From positions 806,001-870,000 of the forward strand of contig NZ_JACHMN010000001.1 of assembly GCF_014204945.1 (NCBI RefSeq): a stretch of DNA of 64,000 nucleotides, given 5' to 3'. This DNA is from Allocatelliglobosispora scoriae (GTDB taxonomy: Bacteria; Actinomycetota; Actinomycetes; Mycobacteriales; Micromonosporaceae). Under the pieces are notes generated by a model. That model was not told where the DNA came from and did no database searches. It saw only the letters and a list, made by a program, of their open reading frames with translations. A program made the position numbers and the translations under genes. Numbering within the stretch: position 1 is the stretch's first letter; each line of letters opens with the position of its first letter. Positions 1 to 8,306 of the stretch are shown here, piece after piece.

Positions 1-2413
1 CTCGACGCCGTTGTAGACGGTCTGCTCCCGAACCGTTCCGGCGTACTGGTCCTCGTCGTACACGACCTCGCTGCCCACGCTGGGCCGGCACGGTGACGCT
101 CCGCAAGGCCCCCGCCGGATTGGCGCGATCCTGGTGCATGCCGAGCATGTACTTCGTCACCTGGAGCGTCTGGGTCGCCGGATCGTCGCCGGTGCGGGTC
201 TTCACCGTGGCATAGCCGCGATACTGCGACCACGTGCGCCGCTCCGGTTTGGACATACCGTCGTCGTCGGCGTACCGCCATGCCGGCCCGTCGAGGTACT
301 CGTAGTAGGTGTGCTTCGGCGTGGCCCCCTGCCCACCCGTGATGGGCACGTCCAGCTCGGTCACGTGGGTGACGACGTACTTGTGCCACCACTCGGTCTT
401 GAGCACACTGCCGTTGGGGTTGGCGCTGTAGTCGGGCATCAGCACCGGATAGCAGCGCATGGTGTTGGTGTGCGGCTGCAGGGCGACGACGTTCGCCGCC
501 GTGCACTCCGGCAGGCTGTAGTCGACGTGAACCTTCGCGCCGGTCTCGGTGATGATGTTGGTGATGCGATGCCAGTTGTTGGTCGTGCTCGCGGGCGTGA
601 GTACGCGGTTCGGCATGGCGACCGGCTCGAAGGTCACCGGCGGCATCGCGATCGCAGTGCCCACCAGGCCGGTGTGGACGATGGAGTCCAGCCAGATCCC
701 GGCGTTGGTCACGTCGCCGGTGGGCGGGAACGAATGGGTGAACGTCCACGAGTCGACCGGCTGCCAGGCAGGGGTCGTCTTCGTGGTGTCCCACGTCTGC
801 GTGGTGACGACGGCCAGCCGCTTCGTCGACCAGAACGTCGGCGTGTACTTGCCGGGGCATTCCGTGGCGGTCAGGCTGCAATCCTGGTCCAGGGGTGTGT
901 CCTTCCAGCTGGCCTTGACCGGCTGTCCCCCGGACGTGCAGTTGGTGAAGCACCGATCGGCGACCCCGAACAGCACCTGCTTCACCGGCGTCACCGAGAT
1001 CTCGTTGACGCCGTGCTCGGCGAGCGTGCGGTAGTAGGTGCCGTAGTCGATGCGCTTGAGCACGCTGCCCCGCGAATAGACGACGTCGTCGGTGTCGGTG
1101 TTGTTCTTCGCGTACTTGTTGAGCTCCTTGTCGTACCAGTACGACATCGTGTTGCCGAACGTGTCGACGACGTAGTCGAGGTTCCACCGCCATGCCTGCA
1201 CACAGCTGGACGCGGCGAACGACGCCTGACGGCACGGCTCGTTGAGGTGATTGCCGTAGACCGGCACCGTGAGCGCCGACTCCGTGACGGTGGACTGGCC
1301 GGGAAGGCTGTGCCGGCCGAAGAAGTACTGGACTCCGTCGCTGGTGGTGACCTTCCAGTACTCACCGTTGTCGTCTCCGTTGCCGGAACCGGTCAACTTC
1401 TCGATCTTGGATCCGTCGTCCTTGCGGTTGTGCCAGCCCTGGCCCGTCTCGAAGACGAGTTCGCCGCCGGAACCGTTGAGGCTCATCGTGGCGTTGTCGG
1501 AACGCCAGCAGAGGTCGCCCGTCTTCTGCGAGTTGTTGCCACCGTTGGCTTGATCCTCGGCACACGGCACATAGCGGCGCTCGATGAAGCCGGGTGAGTA
1601 TTCAAACCCCTCGCCCGCCCAGGACGGTTGGTTGTTGGTGGCCTCGGACCGCCCGTCCACCCCGGCCGACGAGTAGGCCAGGGCGACCGCTGGCAACGGT
1701 CCCGACGATGGCGACATCCGAAGCGGATAATTCCAGGTGAAGTCGCCTGCCGAGCTGCCCGCCGCCCACGTCGAGGACGGCTGCATCGGCGAAGCGGCGA
1801 AGTCGCCGCCGCTGCCGGACGGGCCGGCGGACAACGCGACGAGCGATTTCAGCCCCACTGTCGCGGAGGCCGTGGAGTCGGCGGGACTGTTCGTCGTCGC
1901 CAGCGGCGTGGCCCGGCATTCGGCTGCCGACGGGGTTGTCAACGCACAGCTCGGCACCGTCCAAAGACGGAGCCGCGAAGCCCAGTCGCCGCCGGCGGCG
2001 CCCCGGAAGGCCGCGTAGTCGACGGTGAGGTCGGCGGTGCCCGGTGACCCGTCCAGGCGGATCAGCAGGCCGTCCCGCCAGTTCGCGGGAACGGCCGCTC
2101 GGTCGATCACCTCGACGTCCACGGTGGACGCGGCTGCCGCCTTGAGCCAGACCGGTGTCTTTCCTGCCTGCTTTCGCTGTCCGGCGGCGAGCTGCAGCCG
2201 GTTCCTGGCCGGTGCCGGCCACGCTGCCGCTGGCGCCTTCTCGGTGTCGCGGCTGGTGCGCCAGCCGGCGGCGCCAACCTCACCGCCATCGTCGTCCAAC
2301 GCCTCGGCACTCGGCTTCAGGCGGCCGGGAACCACCACCAGGTCTGCGGCGACCGCGACCAAGGGCAGCAAGAGCAGCGCCAGGCTCGCGGCGATTATTG
2401 GTTTTCGCTTCAT
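1..2413 (-). CDS. RHS-repeat/polymorphic-toxin-type secreted protein, N-terminal part
   Basis: The 5' part of a large secreted RHS protein; the gene runs off the left edge. It starts at ATG 2413 with a Sec-type signal (MKRKPIIAASLALLLLPLVAVA). A low-complexity region follows, then the block typical of actinomycete RHS/WapA-like proteins around residues 230-320 (GVDGRSEATNNQPSW, EYSPGFIERRYVPC, GDLCWRSDNATMSLNG). The YD-repeat core and C-terminal toxin or effector, if any, lie outside the window. Near position 82 the frame breaks: one C too many in a GCCC run switches the sensible reading from VTVPA to SVGSEVVYDEDQYAGTV. Removing one base restores one frame to the edge. Function (contact-dependent toxin delivery or wall-associated repeat protein) is inferred from the family only. 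Confidence 0.75.
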   Translation of the reverse strand, partial: MKRKPIIAASLALLLLPLVAVAADLVVVPGRLKPSAEALDDDGGEVGAAGWRTSRDTEKAPAAAWPAPARNRLQLAAGQRKQAGKTPVWLKAAAASTVDVEVIDRAAVPANWRDGLLIRLDGSPGTADLTVDYAAFRGAAGGDWASRLRLWTVPSCALTTPSAAECRATPLATTNSPADSTASATVGLKSLVALSAGPSGSGGDFAASPMQPSSTWAAGSSAGDFTWNYPLRMSPSSGPLPAVALAYSSAGVDGRSEATNNQPSWAGEGFEYSPGFIERRYVPCAEDQANGGNNSQKTGDLCWRSDNATMSLNGSGGELVFETGQGWHNRKDDGSKIEKLTGSGNGDDNGEYWKVTTSDGVQYFFGRHSLPGQSTVTESALTVPVYGNHLNEPCRQASFAASSCVQAWRWNLDYVVDTFGNTMSYWYDKELNKYAKNNTDTDDVVYSRGSVLKRIDYGTYYRTLAEHGVNEISVTPVKQVLFGVADRCFTNCTSGGQPVKASWKDTPLDQDCSLTATECPGKYTPTFWSTKRLAVVTTQTWDTTKTTPAWQPVDSWTFTHSFPPTGDVTNAGIWLDSIVHTGLVGTAIAMPPVTFEPVAMPNRVLTPASTTNNWHRITNIITETGAKVHVDYSLPECTAANVVALQPHTNTMRCYPVLMPDYSANPNGSVLKTEWWHKYVVTHVTELDVPITGGQGATPKHTYYEYLDGPAWRYADDDGMSKPERRTWSQYRGYATVKTRTGDDPATQTLQVTKYMLGMHQDRANPAGALRSVTVPAQRGQRGRVRRGPVRRNGSGADRLQRRR

Positions 2414-2800
2414 TGAGGCTCCATGACCGGTCGAGAAGAGGGCATAGGGAGCGGTCAGTGTTGAGCCGAAGGGTTAGGGCGGGGTTAAATCGCAGGTCGC
2501 GTGTCGCTGGACCAAGGCGTCGGCACATAGGGATTCAGCGGTCTGTCAACCGGCCCACCTTGAGCTCGACGTCGGTCGCGCTGGCCGGAGCCATGGCTTG
2601 ACGTCCGCCGAGTACGCTCACCGCGCGACGGGTCTGACGTGGCCGATGAGGGCGCTCATGGACAGAGCGGTCGTTATCGGCGACGTCGGCGAGCACACTC
2701 CCCGCAGAGTAGAGGGAGTGGCACAAGACCAAGGGCTGCGACGGAGCTATGACATGCAATCAGCAGAGCCATTCGGCTCGCGTTAACGCCGATTGGGGCG
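2414..2800. other. intergenic, no supportable gene
   Basis: About 390 bases lie between the start of the RHS gene and the 3' end of the synthetase/ASCH gene. Short open frames exist on both strands, but none has a Shine-Dalgarno sequence, coding-like composition or recognisable motif. It should hold the RHS promoter; no convincing -35/-10 pair was identified. Confidence 0.4.
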
Positions 2801-4258
2801 TCAGATCCTTTCGACGTGGATGGCAACGACGCCAAGGGCTTCTTTCTCGGCTGGGTAGATCAGGCGGATGTTGGCGAGTTGTTCGGTGCGGGTCGCGGTC
2901 GGGTTCACCGACGTGACGTTTCTCGTGGTCAAACATCTCGTCGAATGACCGATAGCGCCCGATCTTGGTGATGCGGGTGAGGCATTCTTCGCCCCGGCAT
3001 GTGAATTTCAGCAGCTGTCCTGGGGTAGGCGCGTGTTGACGGGTAGGCGACGCGGACCTCGACGGTCTTCTTGCCTGAGGCGATGAGGTCGAAGTAGCGC
3101 TTGTAGATCGGCATCTCGCGGGCCCGAGGGCGGGTCGAGAGGTCGGCCGGCCGTTGGGCCATGAGTGCTCCCAGTTCGCGGGTGGTGAAGGATCGGAAGA
3201 AGTGCTTCGGGTCGGCGATCAGTCCGTTGACGAGCCACAGCAGTGCGTCTACGTACTGGTCGACGGTGCCGTCCCAGCTGGTGGTGGTCAGCATCCAGTC
3301 CTCGATGCCACCGTGTGCCGGTGAGTCCGGTGCTGCCCGCAGCAGGGATTTGGACAGCTTGGCGCCGGAACCGGATAGCACCATCGGGGTGAACACTCGG
3401 GTCGGCATGTCGGTCGCCGGAGTGCCTAACGCAAGCAGCGCGCCATCGACGAGTTGGGCGCCGAAAGACCAGTCGCCGCCCTTGACCATCACGTACAGGA
3501 CGTCACGTTCGCGGACGAGGGCGCGTTCTTTGATGACGTTGCGGTACAGGGTGGCGAGGTCGAGGTAGCCGCCGTCGATCGGATCGATGCACATCTCGTA
3601 GTCGCCGTGCTCGTAGCACACGGCGGTGAAGATCGCGCCGCCTTCATCGACGCGTACGAGGCGTGTCTGTTCGGCTCGTTTTTTCCGCCCAGCCGCAGTT
3701 CGGGCAGGGCAGGCGGGTGTGCACGATGCCGGTAGAGGGGTTGAGCCACCACCTGATGTCGTCGAAGCGTTCCAGCGAGCGCAGGAACTCAGACCGGAAC
3801 GCCGGGGTTTCCTGCTGCTCGGTGTAGGTGTCCAGTTCGTATTCGGTGTCGGTGGCGTCCGACAGGGAGTTGAACAGGGCGCGGTAGTACTGCTCGATGA
3901 GGTCGGTGATGCCGTATTTGCCCAGGGCGTGGAAGAAGGTGGTCTGGTAGGCCCGGTGCGTTTCGGGGTCCAGGATCACGTCGTACGGGGCGTTGTCCAG
4001 GGCGGAGAACCGGACGGTGGTATCGACGGAGAACGCGCGGCGGGCGAGTTTGGCGAGAAGGAATGCCGAGGATTGCACGATGTTCGTGCCGAGGTGCGGG
4101 GCGCCGTTGATCTGTGTGCCGACGACGAAGACGATCCGGCGGGGCCGGTTGGCGATCACTTTCGGCCGGATCGTGTCGATGGTGCGCAGCAGTGCGTTGG
4201 CCAGGACCGTGTTGGGTGACAGGACAGCCGGCGGCACGTCGGGGGTGGTCGGCGGCAT
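2801..4258 (-). CDS. class I aminoacyl-tRNA-synthetase-like protein with C-terminal ASCH domain (frame broken three times)
   Basis: After three one-base corrections this reads as one protein of about 485 residues. Residues 40-60 hold a Rossmann entry with a HIGH-like motif (VVGTQINGAPHLGTN). A CPNC pair (Cys185, Cys188) and a later CYEH suggest a zinc knuckle. A KMSKS-like loop follows (SGSGAKLSKSLL). The C-terminus is an ASCH domain (YKRYFDLIASGKKTVEVRV, then LLKFTCRGEECLTRI, then EQLANIRLIYPAEKEALGVV). Breaks: an A6 run (top-strand T6 at 3679-3684), 3020-3040, and an AAA at 2919-2921; each is one base too long. Start ATG 4258 lies 2 nt after the NTPase stop. HIGH/KMSKS imply nucleotidyl transfer, and ASCH is an RNA-binding or amidohydrolase-like fold; the substrate is unknown. 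Either a pseudogene or, more likely, uncorrected sequence errors. Confidence 0.65.
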
Positions 4259-4260
4259 CG

Positions 4261-4839
4261 CTACTCCTCACGGCTGGGTCGGGGCAGGCGCAGGTTGGCG
4301 CAGATGAAGTCCAGCCGTTCCTCGGGTGCGTCGGCCGGGATGAAGATCGGTGAGTAGCCGGCGTCGTAGTAGCCCTGCACGATCAGTTCGTGTACGCGGC
4401 GGATCTCTCGGTCCTGCGCCCACACCACGTCGTGCTCGTCTTCGAACGTGTCCAGTGGATCGAGTACGAGGATCGCGTCGTAGCGGTAGAGCTGGTTGGC
4501 CTCTTCGAGTTCGGCGTAGGGTTCCAGGCCGAAGAACCGGTCCCAGCCGTAGCCGTCCGGGATACCCCTGTTGTAGAAGCGCACGCCTTGGGTGTGTGCC
4601 TTGAACTCGTCGATGAAAGCGCGAAGCACCTCGCGGGAGTAGTCGCGACGGTCGTCTCGTTGCAGGTGACGCCCGAGCCGGGCACGATGCTGGCGGTAGA
4701 TCTCTCGGGCAGCTTCTTCGGCAGAGCAGGACATGCCCGCTTTGACGATGGCCTCGATCACGGATTCCTTCCCCGCGGAGGGCCCGCCGGTGATGACGTA
4801 GCGGCGTGCGGGGCCGGTGTGGATGTCGTTGATGGTCAT
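4261..4839 (-). CDS. P-loop NTPase (AAA_28/NadR-like kinase fold)
   Basis: A 192-residue cytosolic P-loop protein. The Walker A is GGPSAGKE at residues 18-25; the usual Ser/Thr after the lysine is Glu here, followed by Ser26, which is odd. A Walker B-like strand (YDAILVLDPLDTF) lies mid-protein. The architecture resembles AAA_28 ATPases related to the NadR kinase domain. The start chosen is ATG 4839, because it overlaps the upstream stop as ATGA (4836-4839) and has AGGAG nine bases upstream. The next gene begins 2 nt after the stop, so the three genes should be translated together. Likely phosphorylates or adenylates a small ligand or RNA in concert with the synthetase-like partner; this is inferred from context. 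Confidence 0.75.
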   Translation of the reverse strand: MTINDIHTGPARRYVITGGPSAGKESVIEAIVKAGMSCSAEEAAREIYRQHRARLGRHLQRDDRRDYSREVLRAFIDEFKAHTQGVRFYNRGIPDGYGWDRFFGLEPYAELEEANQLYRYDAILVLDPLDTFEDEHDVVWAQDREIRRVHELIVQGYYDAGYSPIFIPADAPEERLDFICANLRLPRPSREE

Positions 4840-5741
4840 GACGATGTGCTCCTGTTGCCGGTGATGATGATCAGATGCGGGACCAGTAGGTCGCTGACCC
4901 ACCGGTCACGCAGATCCTGGCCGCCAGGGGCGGCGGTCAGGTCGTCAAGGAAGCCACGCAGTCGTTCAGCGTCCGGACCGCGATGACATAGCAGCTCCAC
5001 ATCCGGCGGCCTCAAGTCCGGTGTCCAGCCGGCCATGCCGATCAGGCGCTCGGGTGGGATATCGCCGTGTAAGAGCCGGCTGCCATATGCGCGACGGTAG
5101 GAGCGAATCGCTACATGCAGTTGGCCGACACGCCACAATGCGGCGTCGGCGGCGTCCACGTGCTCACCCGAGCCTGGGTCCATCGATGCCCAGCGCTCGC
5201 ATGCCAGCAGTTCGGCGCGCAGTGCGTACACCGAGGACCAAAGCCGCGACAGCTGTTCCTCGTGCTCTACGGCCTCCCACGCGAACATGTCAGCCGGAAG
5301 CGGTGCCGGTGGCCGGGTCATCGGCAACAACTGCGGCGGCGCTACCCGCGTGGAGGTCATCCGCTCGCTGTCAGCAGCCAAGGCCTGGGCGAGCTGGGCG
5401 AGCAGGCGCGGCTCGATGTGTTTACGGAAGTGGTCCGGATGCACCGACAGCGCTGCCGCCGCCGCCTCGCGGCGCTCGGTCAGGTTGGCTCCGATCGTGC
5501 CAGCCGATACCCCAAACAGTGAAGCCGCCGCGATCGAAGTCTGCGGCTCCGCGATGCGGTCAATCAACTGCCTCAACAACGCGTTGAACGCCTGCACCCG
5601 ATTGATCCAGTCCGGTCCCGCCGCACGGGCAGTCACGCCAGGAAGCGCAAGCAGGTGCTCGCGGACTGCGGTATCGGAGGGAAGCCCGTGACGCAGTAGA
5701 ACGCGGAGGTCCTCCGAAACTGGACTCTTGCTCGCAGTCAT
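4836..5741 (-). CDS. helix-turn-helix-like protein, probable operon regulator
   Basis: A 301-residue soluble protein, first gene of the operon. Residues about 60-125 contain two helical segments compatible with a helix-turn-helix (QTSIAAASLFGVSAGTIGAN; then AALSVHPDHFRKHIEPRLL). The pattern AAxxLxVxxxxFRKxxEPxLL resembles DNA-binding proteins seen beside NTP-related genes in actinomycetes. The remainder is alpha-helical with no recognised enzyme motif. ATG 5741 was preferred to a more upstream frame extension because the latter would swallow the repeat-flanked promoter at 5761-5800. It overlaps the downstream gene by four bases. Autoregulation through those repeats is likely but inferred. Confidence 0.6.
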   Translation of the reverse strand: MTASKSPVSEDLRVLLRHGLPSDTAVREHLLALPGVTARAAGPDWINRVQAFNALLRQLIDRIAEPQTSIAAASLFGVSAGTIGANLTERREAAAAALSVHPDHFRKHIEPRLLAQLAQALAADSERMTSTRVAPPQLLPMTRPPAPLPADMFAWEAVEHEEQLSRLWSSVYALRAELLACERWASMDPGSGEHVDAADAALWRVGQLHVAIRSYRRAYGSRLLHGDIPPERLIGMAGWTPDLRPPDVELLCHRGPDAERLRGFLDDLTAAPGGQDLRDRWVSDLLVPHLIIITGNRSTSS

Positions 5742-5760
5742 GCCCTCAGTACACCACCGA

Positions 5761-5800
5761 TACCCAAGAAACACCCAGTATTCTACCCTAGAAATACCCA
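5761..5800 (-). promoter_or_regulatory. two 17-bp direct repeats flanking a -10 box
   Basis: Two near-identical units of the form YACCCNAGAAAYACCCA (top strand) sit at 5761-5777 and 5784-5800, with a 23-bp period. Read on the minus strand this gives four GGGTR blocks spaced 11-12 bp, one helical turn apart. The 6-bp spacer between units contributes to TAGAAT (top-strand 5780-5785), a good actinobacterial -10. The ATG at 5741 is 19 bases past the proximal unit. A regulator bound on both units would cover the promoter. Confidence 0.65.
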
Positions 5801-6054
5801 GTCGTGGGATTTCGGCAGGTGAGCAACTCGATCGCCATGCTTGTCCTTCATGTGACCCTGGCCGTGGATACACGGTGGCGCCGCGCACCCACCCCTGGCC
5901 GGTCTGACCGGCGCAGCAATCAGACCGTCGTGGACCGTCATGTCGCAGACGCCGGAGACATGCTGGATCTGCGGATCCGGCGGCGCGAACCGAAAAAGCG
6001 CCCATCACGCAATTCGCATCGGTCCGCTGCTGACCGTGACACCTGTCGCCGGAA

Positions 6055-6290
6055 TCATCGCAGGCGTTCCTGCCCTGCTCGACATCGAGCACGCCTTCGC
6101 ATGCTCAACAGACCCTCGGCTGGACCACCCCAAAATCCGCAGGCCGCACACCGCAGACCGGTGGACCTGGCTCCTCTTCACCGCCTACACCTAGCTGCGC
6201 CTTGCCCAGCCCTTGGTAGCCGACCTGCGCCAGCCGTGGGAGAGACCCATACCGCCCGACCGACTCACCCCCAGCCCGCGTCCGACCACA
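6055..6290 (+). pseudogene. remnant of the C-terminus of a DDE transposase
   Basis: Fragments in different frames reassemble a transposase C-terminus: DIEHAF, then QTLGWTTPK (another frame), then IRRPHTADRWTWLLFTAYT, an in-frame TAG in place of a Gln codon at about 6193, and LRLAQPLVADLRQPWERP. This matches from memory the end of a family of large actinobacterial DDE transposases. Several indels and a stop show it is dead. No terminal inverted repeats or target duplication were found, so the element boundaries are lost. Confidence 0.55.
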
Positions 6291-6422
6291 AACCCCAGAT
6301 CGCACCGCACCGGTTGAACTCAATCCAGGCCGCCTCGCATCGTTTGCGTTTGTGGTCTCTTGCGCGAGTTCGTTGCTTTGGCATGTCGAGTTATTGACAA
6401 CAATGTTTCCAGTCAATCACTA

Positions 6423-6440
6423 TGTGAGAGCGCTCTCACA
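6423..6440. promoter_or_regulatory. 18-bp perfect palindrome, LacI-type operator
   Basis: TGTGAGAGCGCTCTCACA is perfectly palindromic and centred on the AGCGCT core typical of LacI-family operators such as that of CebR. It lies about 125 bases upstream of the GH16 gene, so sugar-responsive repression of that gene is expected. Its outer bases differ from the CTGGAAGCGCTTCCAG-like sites at 37.8-39.3 kb, suggesting a different regulator. Confidence 0.7.
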
Positions 6441-6565
6441 TCCGCCACGTGCGGACTAGAACAGGCATTCCGCCAATCGCACCACCGCCGTCCCTGCTCG
6501 AGAAGGGCACATCCGCTGTGGAGATTCAACAAGAACGCGCACCCCGCTTGCCCCGTGGCCGCACT

Positions 6566-7888
6566 GTGAACCGAACGCTTTCACGCGGCCGACGCCTCAT
6601 GATCCTCCTCACCGCAGCCGTCACTGCACTCGTCGGCAGCGTGGTCGTCCAGCAGCAGCCCGCACAAGCCGCGTGGAACCTCGTGTGGGCCGACGAGTTC
6701 AACGGGTCCGGCGCGCCCAACAGCGCCAACTGGAACTACAACGTCGGCAACGGCCTCAATCCCGGCCTCAACACCTTCGACGGCTGGGGCAACGGCGAAT
6801 GGGAGTGGTACCGCCCCGAGAACTGCTCGCAGTCCGGCGGCAACCTCGTGATGCGCGCCAACTGGCTCACGACGCCTATGGTGGTCAACGGCCGCAACTG
6901 GTACCAGACGTCGTGCCGCATGACGACGGACACGAAGAGGTCCTTCCAGTACGGCCGCATCGAGGCACGCATGGCGCTCCCCACCGCCGCCGGCTCGTGG
7001 CCGGCCTTCTGGATGCTCGGTGACGCGTGCGACGAGTCGTCCACGGGCGCCTACAACCCGGCGCAGACCTACTACGACCGCCTGCCCACCAACTGGGCCA
7101 GCTGCGGCGAGGTCGACATCATGGAACACGCGAACGCGAACGCGACCGTCACGAACAACATCTTCTGGGATCTGCGGACCGGCGTGTTCCCGTGGACAGC
7201 GGGTCAGAACGCCAACTACGTCGCCAACCCCGCCGTCAACAACGCCGCGGCCTTCCACGTCTACGCGATCGAGTGGACCGCCGCGCAGATCCGCTGGTAT
7301 GTCGACGGTGTGCAGACGCATGTGATCGACACGACACCGGCGACATTGGAGGAGTTCCGCAAGCCGTTCCACCTCATCTTCAACCTGGCGCTGGGCGGCA
7401 CGTACCCCGGACAGAACCCCGTGCAGGGCCAGTTCCCGCTCACCGCATCGATCGACTACGTGCGCTATTACCAGGACGGCGGCACGCCGCCGGGCGGATC
7501 TGCGACGCAGATCAACGGGCCGGGCGGCAAGTGCGTGGACGTGGCCGGAAACGACACCGGCGGCAATGGCGCGGCCGTGCAGCTGTGGACGTGCCAGGGG
7601 TCTGCTGTTTCGCAGGACCAGCAGTGGAGCTGGAACGGCCAGACCCTGCGGACGCTGGGCCGGTGCCTCGACGTCAACGGCGCGGGTACGGCCAACGGCA
7701 CACAGATCCAGCTCTGGGACTGCAACGGCAGCGGCGCACAGAACTGGGTCCAGGAAGGGAACCGGTTGCGCAACCCGAACTCCAACAGGTGCCTGGACTC
7801 CCCAGCAGGCTCGACAGCGGACGGCGCGCGACTGCAGATCTGGGATTGCAACGGATCGGCCGCGCAGTCCTTCGTGAAGGCCGCATGA
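6566..7888 (+). CDS. secreted GH16 beta-glucanase with CBM13 (ricin-type) module
   Basis: A 440-residue secreted endo-beta-1,3-glucanase-like enzyme. The signal peptide has an LMILLTAAVTALVGSVVV core and ends near AQAA. The GH16 domain spans about residues 40-305, with catalytic Glu182, Asp184 and Glu187 in EVDIMEH. A ricin-type beta-trefoil (CBM13) covers about 312-440, with repeated GGKCVDVAG, GRCLDVNG and NRCLDSPAG and QxW motifs. GTG 6566 is chosen because translation from it gives a normal tat/sec N-terminus; ATG 6599 is an alternative, and an upstream ATG at 6449 would add a non-signal leader. Expression is probably controlled through the palindrome at 6423. Laminarin/callose-type glucan is the probable substrate; CBM13 probably binds xylan or galactose residues. 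Confidence 0.88.
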   Translation: MNRTLSRGRRLMILLTAAVTALVGSVVVQQQPAQAAWNLVWADEFNGSGAPNSANWNYNVGNGLNPGLNTFDGWGNGEWEWYRPENCSQSGGNLVMRANWLTTPMVVNGRNWYQTSCRMTTDTKRSFQYGRIEARMALPTAAGSWPAFWMLGDACDESSTGAYNPAQTYYDRLPTNWASCGEVDIMEHANANATVTNNIFWDLRTGVFPWTAGQNANYVANPAVNNAAAFHVYAIEWTAAQIRWYVDGVQTHVIDTTPATLEEFRKPFHLIFNLALGGTYPGQNPVQGQFPLTASIDYVRYYQDGGTPPGGSATQINGPGGKCVDVAGNDTGGNGAAVQLWTCQGSAVSQDQQWSWNGQTLRTLGRCLDVNGAGTANGTQIQLWDCNGSGAQNWVQEGNRLRNPNSNRCLDSPAGSTADGARLQIWDCNGSAAQSFVKAA

Positions 7889-7915
7889 CGGCCGGTCGAG
7901 GAGCACGCTGACGGC

Positions 7916-7947
7916 AGGGCGCGGGAGCGGACGGGCTCCCGCGCCCT
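7916..7947 (+). terminator. hairpin terminator after GH16 gene
   Basis: Perfect 13-bp stem, AGGGCGCGGGAGC at 7916-7928 and its complement at 7935-7947, with a 6-base loop. It begins 28 bases past the GH16 stop. No long U tract follows, as is usual at this GC content. Confidence 0.75.
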
Positions 7948-8274
7948 TTCCGCGCGTTCCGGGATGCGACCCGCGCCGGGTTTCCGGCACGGGTCGTGGA
8001 CGGTGGCCGGGCGGACCCGCCCGTGGCACCATCGGCCCGTGATCGGCGGACCCGACGAGACGCAACGGCTGCACCACCTCGCGCTGCTGCGCCGCGCGAC
8101 CGCATGGACCGCAGGTACGCGCAGCGAGGCCATCGCCGTGCTGCGGGAACTGGCTGAGCACTGCGACGACGTGGTGGTCGTGAAGGCTCCGGCGCTTGAT
8201 CGGTGTGGGGTTCTAAGAGCCGTTCGGCCAGCCGCCGGATGCGTCGGAGTGTACGGGCGCGCCGGGTTCGTGGT

Positions 8275-8306
8275 GTGTCGTAGGCCGCTGCGGCGGCCTA
8301 CGACAC
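8275..8306. terminator. hairpin overlapping the 3' end of the SARP gene
   Basis: Perfect 14-bp stem, GTGTCGTAGGCCGC at 8275-8288 and its complement at 8293-8306, with a 4-base loop. The SARP stop codon (8298-8300) lies inside the right arm, so the terminator is partly coding. It could stop transcription from either side. Confidence 0.65.

Noticed and set aside
134-1597. Long open frame on the plus strand over the RHS gene
   Set aside because: Antisense shadow of high-GC coding DNA; the minus frame has a signal peptide and family motifs.
2535-2786. Short frames on both strands upstream of the RHS gene
   Set aside because: No coding signal on either strand and no family similarity recognised.
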